The notes: a model not told the origin generated them from the letters alone. Numbered from the stretch's first letter, positions 1 through 9,692 are shown. The stretch: 64,000 nt of DNA from Bowmanella pacifica (GCF_014645355.1 NZ_BMLS01000001.1:558001-622000); one strand, 5' to 3'. Program-made: numbers and translations.

Positions 1-2038
1 CTTCCAAATCCTTGATGAACTTGTTGTACTTGTTGCGCTCTTTGTTGGTCACGGTCCAGCGGTCATGTTCGTCATAGAAGTCTTTCAGATCTTCATTCAG
101 TTCACGCCACTCACGGATACCTTCTTTACGGTTATTTTCCAGGCTCATGGACAATGGCTTATCCAGATCCTGGGCTTTATCACGAGCAAAATCGATGTCC
201 GGATTTTCGGTATCCAAACGCAGCTTGTAGACTTTATCTAACGAGATATCTACATGATCAGTGCTGTAGAACCAGCCACGCCAGAACCAATCAAGGTCAA
301 CACCGCTGGCCTCTTCCATAGTACGGAAGAAATCTGCCGGCGTGGGGCGTTTATACAACCAGCGACGCGCATACTCTTTGAAAGCAAAATCAAACAGCTC
401 TCGGCCCAAAATAGTTTCACGCAAAATGGTTAGCGCCGCAGCGGGCTTAGTGTAGGCATTAGGGCCAAGACGCAATACGGAGTCAGACTGAGTCATAATT
501 GGCACTTGGGTGCTGGACACCATGTAATCCACAATTTCAGAAGGCTCAATCCCCCAAGGCATATCGGAGTCCCATTCACGTCCGGCCACACCGTCCAGGA
601 AGCTATTCAGGCCTTCGTCCATCCAGGTCCACTGACGCTCATCCGAGTTAACCAACATAGGGAAATAAATATGCCCGATTTCATGGATAACCACGCCAAT
701 CAGGAAACGTTTTTCCGCCTGGGTATAAGTACGGCTACCATCATCCTGCAAGGTGGTACGCGGGCCGTTGAACGTGATCATGGGATATTCCATCCCACCT
801 ACCGGGCCATTTACTGACTGAGCCACCGGATAGGGATAGTCAAAGGAGAAGCGTGAGTATACTTCCATGGTATGCACCACAGCTTCGGTGGAATATTTCT
901 TCCACAGATCGCCACCTTCTTTCGGATAGAAAGACATCGCCATCACCAATGGCTGCGTATCGCCGCCCTGCTGATAACCTTTGGCATCCCACATAAACTT
1001 ACGCGATGACGCCCAGGCAAAATCTCTTACCTTATCGGCTTTAAAACGCCAGGTTTTGGTTTTGCTGGTGCCTTCTTTTTCGTTTTCCAGCGCCTCTTCA
1101 GCGGTTACAACAAACACCGGGCGCTTGGCCTTTTCGGCCTCTTTGAGGCGCTTTCTCTGTTCGCGGGTCAACACCTTATCGGCGTTTTGCAAACTACCTG
1201 TGGCCGCTACGATGTGGTCGGCAGGCACGGTAATCTCTACGTCGTAATTACCAAACTCAAGGGTGAACTCGCCGCGACCGAGGAATTCTTTATTAGTCCA
1301 GGCTTCATAGTCAGTGTAAGCATGCAAACGCGGGAACCATTGAGCCAGCTGGAAAATATCATTGCCACCTTCACGGGCATCCTTGGGGAAATGCTCGTAA
1401 CCACCGCGAGCCGAAACTGCATTCTCTTCCACTATGTTGTAAGCGTAAGTTAGCGAGAACTGAGTGGACTGACCGGGCTTTAGCGGCTGGTTCAGATCAA
1501 TACGCATATTGGTACCCACCAAGGTCACTTTCAGCGGCTTACCATTACCGTCCTTAACGTCTTTAATCACATAACCTAATTCATTGTCGGCCATAAAGTG
1601 TTGGCGGCGCAGTTCATCCAGGCTAAGACGTGCCGGCTTTTTACCATCTCCCGCAGACGTCGCCGGACCACGACGACCAATGCCAGCAAAAGCTGTCGTC
1701 AGCTCGGCCATAGAATCGGATTTGAAAATATTCTGATCCAGCTGCAGCCAAAGATAACGCAGGGTATCCGGTGAATTATTCTGGTAAGTCACCTGTTGGC
1801 TTGCTTCCAGTCGGCGCTTGTCTTCCAACAACTTCGCCTGAATTTTGTAATCTACCTGCTGCTGCCAGTATTGATGACCTGGCTCTCCTGCGGCATTTCG
1901 ATACACGTTGGGAGTGGGCAGCACTTCATCAAGCTGACGAAATTTGTCCTCGAAATCGCCTTTAGTCTGACGGATAGCGTCAGCACTGGCTTGCAGACTG
2001 CAAAGCAAGGCTGCAGAGATAAGCAATGGTCTTAACAT
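1..2038 (-). CDS. M1 family metallopeptidase (aminopeptidase), 3' end outside window
   Basis: The reverse-strand frame is open from an ATG at 2038-2036 to the window edge, about 679 codons, so the C-terminus is missing. It begins with a Sec signal peptide (MLRPLLISAALLCSLQASA), so the enzyme should be exported. The zinc site of M1 (gluzincin) peptidases is complete: HEIGH, then exactly 18 residues, then the Glu of DEGLN. Upstream lies GGMEYP, matching the family's GxMEN exopeptidase motif with Tyr in place of Asn. Family members remove N-terminal amino acids from peptides. The visible tail after the metal site is rich in Lys, Glu and Asp and looks like the helical C-terminal region. Family assignment is firm; substrate preference is not visible. 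The gene is divergent from the next one, with 227 bp between them. Confidence 0.93.
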   Translation of the reverse strand, partial: MLRPLLISAALLCSLQASADAIRQTKGDFEDKFRQLDEVLPTPNVYRNAAGEPGHQYWQQQVDYKIQAKLLEDKRRLEASQQVTYQNNSPDTLRYLWLQLDQNIFKSDSMAELTTAFAGIGRRGPATSAGDGKKPARLSLDELRRQHFMADNELGYVIKDVKDGNGKPLKVTLVGTNMRIDLNQPLKPGQSTQFSLTYAYNIVEENAVSARGGYEHFPKDAREGGNDIFQLAQWFPRLHAYTDYEAWTNKEFLGRGEFTLEFGNYDVEITVPADHIVAATGSLQNADKVLTREQRKRLKEAEKAKRPVFVVTAEEALENEKEGTSKTKTWRFKADKVRDFAWASSRKFMWDAKGYQQGGDTQPLVMAMSFYPKEGGDLWKKYSTEAVVHTMEVYSRFSFDYPYPVAQSVNGPVGGMEYPMITFNGPRTTLQDDGSRTYTQAEKRFLIGVVIHEIGHIYFPMLVNSDERQWTWMDEGLNSFLDGVAGREWDSDMPWGIEPSEIVDYMVSSTQVPIMTQSDSVLRLGPNAYTKPAAALTILRETILGRELFDFAFKEYARRWLYKRPTPADFFRTMEEASGVDLDWFWRGWFYSTDHVDISLDKVYKLRLDTENPDIDFARDKAQDLDKPLSMSLENNRKEGIREWRELNEDLKDFYDEHDRWTVTNKERNKYNKFIKDLE

Positions 2039-2265
2039 GGAATGTCCAAAAACTTGTTGGCAAAATGTCGACGGGGTGGGTGTGCTCTACGGCTCCTCAT
2101 TCCCCGGGCGCAAGACGCCAGACTACCCCACAAGCCATAAAAAAATAACCAGCCAGCGCCAGATAAATCGGCCAATGGTCTAGGAAAAGAGATAAAGGGG
2201 GCTGAAATTCCTGCAAAGCTACTTTTCTCAACTACGCTGAAGTCAGGGAATGTGAAGGAATTAGG

Positions 2266-3150
2266 ATGCGCTGCGCTTTTTTCTCCCTGTCAGCAGGACT
2301 TATCAGTAGTTATTTACTCGGCCAGGATATGACCACCGAACCTCATTTTATCTGGGCGGTAAACGATGCCCCACCCTTTCATATTCTGCAAGGAAAGTAC
2401 CAAGGACAAGGTTTTTGTGATGTTTTAACCCAGCAACTACAAGATTCATTGAGCGGCCATCACGAAGTGATGTACCTGCCCCCAGCCAGAATTGCCAAAC
2501 TACGCGAGCAAGGTGCGCCCTTATGCTTTCCCTGCATGATAAAGCGTGCAGACACCTTAGATACCACCTATTCCCATGCCACCTTGTATTATGAACCTCA
2601 CCAACTTTTTACCAGCCCGGACGCAGCAGCCCAATTGCAGGCTAAACATGGTCGACCAATATCACTGACCACCCTGTTGCAGGATCCCGAATTTTCTTTT
2701 GTCAGACCCTTAGGACGGCAATACGGTGAACATCTGCAACCCTTGCTGAATAACTACGCCGATAAGGATAAACGGCATATACAATTGGCCGGCGAAGCAC
2801 CAACAATGACCATGCTACGCCTGGTCACAGCGAAGAAACTGGATTACAGCCTGGACTATCCGGTTATTGGCCGCTACTTCGAGCTAACCACCCGCCTCCC
2901 CCTCGCCTATCTGCCGATTGCTGAAAACCGGCACAGTGCCATTATCGGTGCAGTGGGATGCAGTAATAGTGAATGGGGAGAGAAGGCAATTGGCCGTATT
3001 AATGAGGCATTACCCAGCGTACTTCGCTCAGCCGCCTATTTGCACAATTTGGAGTTTTGGTTTGCTGATGCCAGCCCGGAGTTCTGGCATCAGTATCAAC
3101 GGCGGGTATTAAGTCAGTCGCCAGAGCAACAGATTAAGATTTCAAACTAA
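2266..3150 (+). CDS. Periplasmic solute-binding-like protein (TIGR02285-type)
   Basis: A 294-residue protein with a short hydrophobic N-terminus, preceded by AAGGAATTAGG before the ATG. The opening (IWAVNDAPPFHI, then GQGFCDVLT) is typical of proteins related to family 3 extracellular solute-binding proteins, in particular the TIGR02285 group of single-domain periplasmic proteins without a dedicated ABC transporter. No permease or ATPase gene adjoins it, so it may be a sensor or binding protein rather than a transport component. Its last 17 bp overlap the 3' end of the convergent cyclophilin gene. A shorter protein of the same general type is encoded at 41602-42270. The ligand is unknown. Confidence 0.75.
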   Translation: MRCAFFSLSAGLISSYLLGQDMTTEPHFIWAVNDAPPFHILQGKYQGQGFCDVLTQQLQDSLSGHHEVMYLPPARIAKLREQGAPLCFPCMIKRADTLDTTYSHATLYYEPHQLFTSPDAAAQLQAKHGRPISLTTLLQDPEFSFVRPLGRQYGEHLQPLLNNYADKDKRHIQLAGEAPTMTMLRLVTAKKLDYSLDYPVIGRYFELTTRLPLAYLPIAENRHSAIIGAVGCSNSEWGEKAIGRINEALPSVLRSAAYLHNLEFWFADASPEFWHQYQRRVLSQSPEQQIKISN

Positions 3151-3907
3151 ACCTGCGTCTCAACGCCACCAGCATCCCCGCAAGCAAAACACCCCAGCTT
3201 AGACTACCGCCAGAGCTGGAACTTTCAGACGTTGGCAACTGGTTAATCAGGGTATTTGGAACAGGATTAAGCTCCGGATGCGTATTAATGGCGGCGTCCA
3301 CTACCACTATATCGGTAATCAGCACCAGGTTTTCGCCTGCGATATCAGCGTCGGCATCGCTGTAATGGCGCAGCGGCATATTACGGAATCCCGCACCTTT
3401 GTTAAAGGTAGGCAGAGCGGCAATCGCATCCACTACTTGCATACCATCCCCCAACACCTGACCAAACACGGTGAAACCATGGTTTTGTAAATCCAGGTTG
3501 GCACTGTTGTCTTCCAGGTTAATAAACCACTCGGAGGTGGCGCTGTCCGGATCATTCGCTTGCTTAGCCATGGCGATAGTACCGCGTACATTGGACAACT
3601 TAGGTTCATTGACGACAGACGGCCCTTTACTCAGGGTGTTAAGCGGCAGCTCACCGTCAAACTGGTACCCACCCGCCTGAATAATAAAATCATCCATGGA
3701 ACGGTGGACTACATTATTGAAATAAGCGCCGGATTTTACGTAGCCAAGAAAGTTTTCCACTGTTTTTGGGGTTTTGCTGTCATACAGGTTGACCTTGAAA
3801 TTCCCCATGACGGTTTGTACTTCAACCACAGTAGCCTGTGCAGACCAAGCAGACAGTGCCAGTAAACCCGTTCCCAGGACAAGATTAAGATGACGCGATA
3901 ACTTCAT
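3134..3907 (-). CDS. Cyclophilin-type peptidylprolyl isomerase with GlyGly-CTERM tail
   Basis: A 257-residue exported cyclophilin. It has an N-terminal signal peptide (cleavage probably after AWSAQA), then the cyclophilin core (FKVNLYDSKTPKTVENFLGYV near the start, VVHRSMDDFIIQAGG, GTIAMAKQANDPDSATSEWFIN, and HGFTVFGQVLGDGMQVVDAI). These proteins isomerise X-Pro peptide bonds; this one should act outside the cytoplasm. After a linker the C-terminus reads SSSSGGSLSW, a hydrophobic stretch, then RRRFSLKS. That is the pattern of the GlyGly-CTERM sorting signal processed by rhombosortase. No rhombosortase gene is in the window. The cyclophilin call is firm; the sorting signal is inferred from its three-part pattern. 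Confidence 0.92.
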   Translation of the reverse strand: MKLSRHLNLVLGTGLLALSAWSAQATVVEVQTVMGNFKVNLYDSKTPKTVENFLGYVKSGAYFNNVVHRSMDDFIIQAGGYQFDGELPLNTLSKGPSVVNEPKLSNVRGTIAMAKQANDPDSATSEWFINLEDNSANLDLQNHGFTVFGQVLGDGMQVVDAIAALPTFNKGAGFRNMPLRHYSDADADIAGENLVLITDIVVVDAAINTHPELNPVPNTLINQLPTSESSSSGGSLSWGVLLAGMLVALRRRFSLKS

Positions 3908-4039
3908 TGGCGCTTTCCCACTAAGTATAAGAATTAACTCAAAAGGAAAGCTTAAGCGGGTGGCAAGGGAAAAACCTTATCAGTTTGTGTTCTTTTGTGT
4001 TTGCCTGTAGCACAGGGACGAACAAGTTCGCCCCATACT

Positions 4040-5392
4040 TTATACTTTTGCCAGACGATTAAATCGCCAGGTTAGTAATACTCCAAGCCCGGCAAGCAAC
4101 AAGACCAAGGCCAGTGGTAATGGGTATTGCGCCGTTGGCTTTGCCACAAACGCTGGAAAGGCATTGAAATCATCAGCGTCCATTTGCCGATCAGCGAACA
4201 GATAAGGGTAAACAAACTCGCGTAATTGGCGATGAAAGTCACGGATCTGCTCAAGGTACGCAAAATACGCCTGACTATCTGTTCCTGCCATTGCATACAG
4301 GTAGCGCTGCAACAACAAACTGGGAGACAGCAAACTGATCTTGTCCAGTTGCCTATCTCTGGCCTGATGTTCCATCAGATAAGCCTGCCATTTATCCTCA
4401 ACCGCCTGGTCACTTAAATGCTGCATGGCAAAGTACCACTTCCAGTGAAAGCGCCCGCTGAAATCAAGCTGCTCTGTGAACTGCGGATAATGCTCAGCAA
4501 AGTCAACCAATGCCTGATGCATATCCTGATCCCAACCGTTATTCATCACCAGACGCTGTTCAACCGCCGCTTTCAAAGGCAACTGTGCGTCAAAGGAGCG
4601 GCCTTGCTGTAAGTGCACCAACCCCGGTAGTAATACAGCTAAGAGCAACCACACAGATAGGAAAGCCAGGTTGTTGTACAGAGAATCACGATTCAGGCTG
4701 ATAATCAGCCCTGCGATCAAAAACCACAGCAAACAATAGAGCAAGCTGATACCGATAAAGGCCACGAAAAGGCCGTCTAGCGGTAGCCCTACCACCACAG
4801 CAGCCACAACGAATAACAGGCAAACCAGCAAGGCAACCAGAGCAAAACGAAGCAACAGCGCCCTAATGATAAGTCGCGCTCCGGTGTGCGCAGACAAGGC
4901 GTTAAGCATTCGCCAGCGGCCACTTTGCCGTTCTTCTGACAGCAAACTGACCGTAACAATGCCGACCAGAATGGGTAACAGATAGGCCAGCACAAAGCCA
5001 AGGTCAAACCCGCCCGCCCGGCTTCTGGCTGGATTGATCAGTTCGCGGCCGTAGATCTGCCCCTGCAAAGCCAAAGCCTGCAGACGCATGGCCGTTAGTC
5101 GATACTGACTTTGACCTGAGAACAATGCCGCCCAAGGTGACAACTGCCATTGAGTAGGCACCGACGCATAATAGGCCAGTGATCCCACTTCCGGGATTTG
5201 CGCGGCGCCACTGATTTGCTCTTTCTCCTTATCAAAAAGCAAAGCGGTGTTCTGTTGGTCCTGCATTTGCTTGTCATAGTTAAACGCTCCCAAATAAACC
5301 GCCAGCAGGCCACTTAATAAAAACACCAGCAGGCTGAGGTTATTGGCCTTGCCGCTGAACATGCGTCTGAGCTCAAATTTAAACACGGACAT
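4040..5392 (-). CDS. ABC-2 type permease, DUF3526-like (second permease)
   Basis: A 450-residue integral membrane protein. There is one membrane segment near residues 20-36, a large extracytoplasmic domain, a cluster of segments at about 130-260, a second extracytoplasmic region and a final segment near 425-445. EVGSLAYYASVPTQWQLSPWAALFSG and the overall layout resemble ABC-2 permeases of the DUF3526 group, which usually occur as pairs beside one ATPase. It overlaps the upstream permease gene by 14 bp and is last in the order ATPase, TonB receptor, permease, permease. The substrate is not known. ABC-2 permeases are typically exporters, which makes the receptor in the same operon notable. Confidence 0.8.
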   Translation of the reverse strand: MSVFKFELRRMFSGKANNLSLLVFLLSGLLAVYLGAFNYDKQMQDQQNTALLFDKEKEQISGAAQIPEVGSLAYYASVPTQWQLSPWAALFSGQSQYRLTAMRLQALALQGQIYGRELINPARSRAGGFDLGFVLAYLLPILVGIVTVSLLSEERQSGRWRMLNALSAHTGARLIIRALLLRFALVALLVCLLFVVAAVVVGLPLDGLFVAFIGISLLYCLLWFLIAGLIISLNRDSLYNNLAFLSVWLLLAVLLPGLVHLQQGRSFDAQLPLKAAVEQRLVMNNGWDQDMHQALVDFAEHYPQFTEQLDFSGRFHWKWYFAMQHLSDQAVEDKWQAYLMEHQARDRQLDKISLLSPSLLLQRYLYAMAGTDSQAYFAYLEQIRDFHRQLREFVYPYLFADRQMDADDFNAFPAFVAKPTAQYPLPLALVLLLAGLGVLLTWRFNRLAKV

Positions 5393-6815
5393 ACGCCCTC
5401 CTTTGTACAGTCGGCAACCACAGCAATATCAGCAACATCCCAAACAGAAGCAACGCAGATAACGTCGCTCTGCCCATCCCAGACAGAGACCAGCTTAAGG
5501 CAGGAAAGGCATAGTGAAAGGCAGGAAATGTCTGCCAGTAACTGGCGGACAGACGCTGCCCACGGTCATCGTGATAATCCACTTCCTCAACATGCAGCTT
5601 ATTGAGCTGTTGAATGCGGGCATAACGATGCGACTCAGCTTGTTGCTCGAAGTCAAAGAAGTGACGACTATCGGTGCCACTTAACGCCATGCTCAGATCC
5701 CGCGCTGCCAGATAGGGATTCAACCAGTAAAAATGGCCGACAAAGGCTTGTTGCTGGGCAAATCGCTGCAACTGTGCCTGGTAGTGGCGATCATAAATCT
5801 CCGCGGTAATCCGCTCCCCTTCTTGCATCACCAAACCTCGGTAGTTGACCGGCAGATCCTCAACACGCGTCACCCCATACTGAGCCAGTATGCGCTCTTT
5901 AAACGCGTTGAAATGCGGATCATCAGGATTGTGACTGTTGCCTGTTTTACGCACCTCGGATTTTACTGTCTGGGTAAAATCGTTTCGTTTCAAATGCGGA
6001 TACAAGGTCTCAGCGCTATCGGCCAGTACGCGCGGCATCAGAACCGTTAACACAAACCACAAGGTCACTAATACACTCAAAGACTGACGTGAGGTGGATG
6101 ACAGTAAAGAGCACAGCAGAATTAAGGCCACCCAAATCAGGCAGTACAGCAGATAAACAGCCAACAAAAGTAAACAACGCCACCACTGCTGGATGTCAGT
6201 CCCCACCTCAGAAAAAGCCGCTAGCAGCAAGGTCGCACAGAATACCGGCAGTATAAAAGCCAGGGAAAGCAGCAGATATGCCAGTGCTTTGCCCACCAGC
6301 AATTGCCGGAAACTAACGCCCAGCGAAACCAGTTGCTGTAAGGTGCCACTGTCTTTCTCACCACTTAGGCTGGCAAACCCCATGGCAATTAACAGCAATG
6401 GCCATATCAGCAGTAAGGTATTGGCTACCGACAACTCGGAAAACCTGAGTAGCAGTTCGGCATTGTCATCTTTTGAGAAGTTGGCACTGTTTTGCTTGTG
6501 CGCCTCCAGAAAGACACTGTGCCCTACCCAGCTGTTCACGCCTTGATCAAAAAAGCTCAACATGCCCGGCGGCCGAAATGCAAAATGACCAAAATGTGCC
6601 ACCCTATGAGGGTGGCGATCTGGCTGGGCTAGCCATTGTTCTTCCACCATGGCCTGCGCACTTTGCTGCACAACCAGGTTCTGTTGATATTGCTGCCAAC
6701 TGTTCCACAGTACTAGCGCGAGCAAAAATTGCGCTAACAGGAACAACAGCTTCAGCGTTTGGTTATGCCACTTTCGTTTTAGCTCGTGGCAACAAACTGT
6801 CCAATTGATACTCAT
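5379..6815 (-). CDS. ABC-2 type permease, DUF3526-like (first permease)
   Basis: A 478-residue membrane protein with the same architecture as its downstream partner: a membrane segment near residues 20-38, a long periplasmic loop containing a His-rich patch (HPHRVAHFGHFAF), a block of membrane segments at about 135-280 with LSGEKDSGTLQQLVS between them (typical of ABC-2 permeases), a second soluble region and a final segment. It probably forms the heteromeric channel with the 4040-5392 product, powered by the 8825-9547 ATPase. Its start lies 9 bp after the receptor stop, so the genes are almost certainly co-transcribed. The His patch could bind a metal, but that is only a guess. Confidence 0.8.
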   Translation of the reverse strand: MSINWTVCCHELKRKWHNQTLKLLFLLAQFLLALVLWNSWQQYQQNLVVQQSAQAMVEEQWLAQPDRHPHRVAHFGHFAFRPPGMLSFFDQGVNSWVGHSVFLEAHKQNSANFSKDDNAELLLRFSELSVANTLLLIWPLLLIAMGFASLSGEKDSGTLQQLVSLGVSFRQLLVGKALAYLLLSLAFILPVFCATLLLAAFSEVGTDIQQWWRCLLLLAVYLLYCLIWVALILLCSLLSSTSRQSLSVLVTLWFVLTVLMPRVLADSAETLYPHLKRNDFTQTVKSEVRKTGNSHNPDDPHFNAFKERILAQYGVTRVEDLPVNYRGLVMQEGERITAEIYDRHYQAQLQRFAQQQAFVGHFYWLNPYLAARDLSMALSGTDSRHFFDFEQQAESHRYARIQQLNKLHVEEVDYHDDRGQRLSASYWQTFPAFHYAFPALSWSLSGMGRATLSALLLFGMLLILLWLPTVQRRAYVRV

Positions 6816-6824
6816 CCTCAGCTC

Positions 6825-8816
6825 CTAAAAGTGATAGGACAGGCTGAGGTTTACCCCTCGGCCATCAGCGGGTGAATGGATTGTTTCAGCGCCCAGGAGG
6901 TAGACATACTCGTGGTAAGTATCAAACAGATTGTTAATACGAAGACCGGCATTTCCCCACCCAAAATCATAGTTAAATGCCAGGTCAATCAGCCTGTAGT
7001 CACCATAGCGCTGCGCTTGTACAAAGTTGGAGACATAATAATCCCCCTGCCAATGGCCGTATAACGCCACATTTAACTTATCCAGGCCGCTGTATATCAA
7101 TCCCAGTGTGGCAGTATAGGCTGGAACCCCTAACAGCCAGTTCCCTTTGCTATCGATCTTTCCGGGCCCAGGTTCGGTTAATGTCGCTTTTTGTCTGGTA
7201 TAAGAGGCAAAGCCCGACCAATCCGCATTCAGGTCCGCGCTAAGGGCTAAATCCCAGCCCCGGCGGCGAGTTTCACCCAGGTTCTCGAAGTCGCCTGAAC
7301 CGTCGGTTTTCGGGGTTAACTCATCCCTGGCGTCTTGTTGCCACCAGGATAAACGGCTATTCAGCCATGCTGTGGGTTGCCAATGCACACCGCTCTCATA
7401 GCCATAGTTTTTAGCAAGCTTATGCTCAGTACCGGCCTTAACATATGCATCAGCCCCCGTAGGAGCCTGAAAGCTGACCCCGTAGTTGGCAAACAAATTC
7501 AGGTCATCATTGACCTGATACAACAGATTGAATTTGGGCAATACGGTGGTGCCATTGTCATTCAGATGACGAGTTTGCTGACTAAGCAGATTCAGCAATT
7601 CTCCGCTGAATCTGTCCACCCGCACACCACCGCTAATTGTCCAGGGCCCCTCTCGGTATTGAAGCTGGCTGTAGCCTCCCCAATTGTTGTAACTAAAATC
7701 CCAATTACGGAAGGTGCGCTGGCGGACACGTTTTTCGGTCACATGACGGCTGTTTTGGTTGTCCTGCGCCTGATAATCCAGTCCCGCCAGGAATAACCAG
7801 TTCTCTCCCAAGTTACGACTTAGCTGCAGAATGGCACCCTGCTGTTGATCTTTCTCCAAGCGCTCTTGCTGTGGAGACGTCGCGGTATATTGCAGATATC
7901 GATGACGGTCGAACTGCTGCCAATACAACTTGCCATTGAAATGCCAGTCGGCTCCCGTGTCATGCTGCCAGTGCAAACTGATATGGCGGGTTTGTTTATC
8001 TCCAGTGTCATCTTGCGCATAGCTGGCAGACTGGCTAGGGTCCTGACGACTTTGCGCCTCGGTAAGGTAGCCCGGCGCCTGAGCTTCATAATTAAAATAG
8101 CGGGCAATCACGCCAAATTCAGTTTGGGGAGACAACTGATAAAACCATTTACCTGAGAAGGTTTGCTTCTCCAATTCTGCGTGATCCCGATAGCCATCGG
8201 TTTGCCTGTGACCGACAAAGTAGTGTTGGGAAAAGCGCTCACCGTTGTGGCCATGATAAAACTGCGCTTCGCGGGTATTAAAACTGCCGTACAACACCTC
8301 TGCTTCACTAGCCTGGTCACGTCGACTATGCATATTCACGGATCCAGCCAGGTTGTGCAGACCGTATCGAACGTCCTGATTCCCTTTTACCACTTCCATG
8401 CGCTCCACTTCCATGGGAAACAGCGCATCCATTTCAGCCAGCCCAAGATGCAAGTTACTTGGCACCCCATCGATCAGCAGTTTCACATGAGGCATTGACC
8501 CTTCACCATTAAAACCGCGAATGGCAAAGTCGGTAGACACTATGCCCTGATTAAAACGCGCAAAATAGATACCCGGTATTTTCTTCAGTAAATCCACCGT
8601 GACATTGACATGTTCGTTTTGTAGTTGGTCGCGATTAATAAGGTCCACGGAGCCTGCGAGGCTAGATTGCTGCACGCCATTTTGACGGCCTATGACTTCT
8701 ATGCGCTCGCCAATCACAATTTGAGAACTACCATCAGGTGCTTCATCGGCCAGCGAAGTACCAGCATAAAAAGAGGCCAGTACGGTGTTGGCCAATAGTT
8801 TGAGTTTGTATGTCAT
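6825..8816 (-). CDS. TonB-dependent outer-membrane receptor in ABC operon
   Basis: A 663-residue receptor with a signal peptide, then the plug domain (GERIEVIGR, a TonB-box-like start near residue 37; LKKIPGIYF; FAIRGFNGEG; VKLLIDGVPSN; MEVERMEVVKGNQDVRYG; AGSVNM). A 22-strand-type barrel follows, ending in a terminal aromatic (LSLSYHF). It lacks the STN signalling domain. It probably takes up a scarce ligand across the outer membrane using TonB energy. The ligand cannot be read from sequence. It sits between the ATPase gene (8 bp upstream) and the first permease gene (9 bp downstream), unusually inside the transporter operon rather than beside it. Confidence 0.92.
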   Translation of the reverse strand: MTYKLKLLANTVLASFYAGTSLADEAPDGSSQIVIGERIEVIGRQNGVQQSSLAGSVDLINRDQLQNEHVNVTVDLLKKIPGIYFARFNQGIVSTDFAIRGFNGEGSMPHVKLLIDGVPSNLHLGLAEMDALFPMEVERMEVVKGNQDVRYGLHNLAGSVNMHSRRDQASEAEVLYGSFNTREAQFYHGHNGERFSQHYFVGHRQTDGYRDHAELEKQTFSGKWFYQLSPQTEFGVIARYFNYEAQAPGYLTEAQSRQDPSQSASYAQDDTGDKQTRHISLHWQHDTGADWHFNGKLYWQQFDRHRYLQYTATSPQQERLEKDQQQGAILQLSRNLGENWLFLAGLDYQAQDNQNSRHVTEKRVRQRTFRNWDFSYNNWGGYSQLQYREGPWTISGGVRVDRFSGELLNLLSQQTRHLNDNGTTVLPKFNLLYQVNDDLNLFANYGVSFQAPTGADAYVKAGTEHKLAKNYGYESGVHWQPTAWLNSRLSWWQQDARDELTPKTDGSGDFENLGETRRRGWDLALSADLNADWSGFASYTRQKATLTEPGPGKIDSKGNWLLGVPAYTATLGLIYSGLDKLNVALYGHWQGDYYVSNFVQAQRYGDYRLIDLAFNYDFGWGNAGLRINNLFDTYHEYVYLLGAETIHSPADGRGVNLSLSYHF

Positions 8817-8824
8817 ATGAGAAA

Positions 8825-9547
8825 TCAGGCCGTTTTTTCCAGGGTAATACCACTGATATGTTGATGGTAAAGGTACTCAAGACTGTCCAGAGAATGTTGC
8901 TGATTAGCAAACACATCCAGCAGGCGGCCGCGTTTCATAATGCCAATATGCGTGGCCAGCGTATGCGCACAGTACAAGTCATGAGTTACCATCAATATGG
9001 CCGCCCCCTGTTTAGCTAACTGCTCAATGATTTTGATGAATTCTCGCGTAGCACTGTGATCCAGGCCGGATGTTGGCTCATCCAGCAGTAATACTTGGGA
9101 TCGGCGTAAGATGGCAAAAGCAATACCGACTTTCTGTCGCATCCCTTTTGAATAACTGGCCAACGGCTGCAACCATGCATCCTCTTGCAAACCGGCTTTT
9201 TGCAGCGCCCGTCTGATGTCGTTAAGCTCAGGAACGTGATTGCACAGCCTTGCTAGATAGCTAAGATTGTCAATAGCATTAAATTCCTGATACAAATTGA
9301 CGTTTTCCGGCAGATACACCAGACGCTGTTTACTTTTATGTGGCTCAAGCTGCACATTGACGCCATCAACCCATGCCTCTCCACTGTCCGGTGTAATAAA
9401 ATCCAACAGAATATTCAGCGTTGTACTTTTACCCGCGCCATTGGCACCAAGTAAGCACATCACCTCCCCGGCCTGAACTTTAAAACTAAGATTATCCAAC
9501 GCCAGATGCCCGCCAAAGGCTTTGCTGACGTGCCTGAGTTCTATCAT
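8825..9547 (-). CDS. ABC transporter ATP-binding protein
   Basis: A 240-residue nucleotide-binding subunit and the first gene of the four-gene operon. Walker A is GANGAGKS (about residues 34-41), the signature is YSKGMRQK, Walker B is VLLLDEP followed by TSGLD, and the switch His is in MVTHDL. The class resembles the CcmA/NosF-type ATPases that pair with ABC-2 permeases. It should energise the two DUF3526-like permeases downstream. The operon promoter probably lies in 9548-9692, an AT-rich gap between this gene and msrB, although msrB reads in the same direction and no terminator was seen between them. Confidence 0.92.
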   Translation of the reverse strand: MIELRHVSKAFGGHLALDNLSFKVQAGEVMCLLGANGAGKSTTLNILLDFITPDSGEAWVDGVNVQLEPHKSKQRLVYLPENVNLYQEFNAIDNLSYLARLCNHVPELNDIRRALQKAGLQEDAWLQPLASYSKGMRQKVGIAFAILRRSQVLLLDEPTSGLDHSATREFIKIIEQLAKQGAAILMVTHDLYCAHTLATHIGIMKRGRLLDVFANQQHSLDSLEYLYHQHISGITLEKTA

Positions 9548-9692
9548 GGTTATTGTTACCCTTTGTTTTGTATGTTACTTCACCCGCAAACAAGGGATGT
9601 TATAACATCACAAATAAAGACTCCAGAAGAAATGAGATAACGTATCAATTATGAGTATTGCGAACAGAAATAAATTTACTCAATTAAATAAA

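Noticed and set aside
506-2035. Several plus-strand frames across the aminopeptidase region
   Set aside because: They are antisense shadows of the intact M1 reading frame, which has a signal peptide and a complete zinc site.
3204-3211. ops/JUMPstart-like GGCGGTAG on the minus strand
   Set aside because: It lies inside the cyclophilin coding region, far from any polysaccharide operon, so it is taken as chance.
4015-4034. Hairpin GGGGCGAAC/GTTCGTCCC after the second permease
   Set aside because: The loop is only 2 nt and there is no U tract, so it is not convincing as a terminator.
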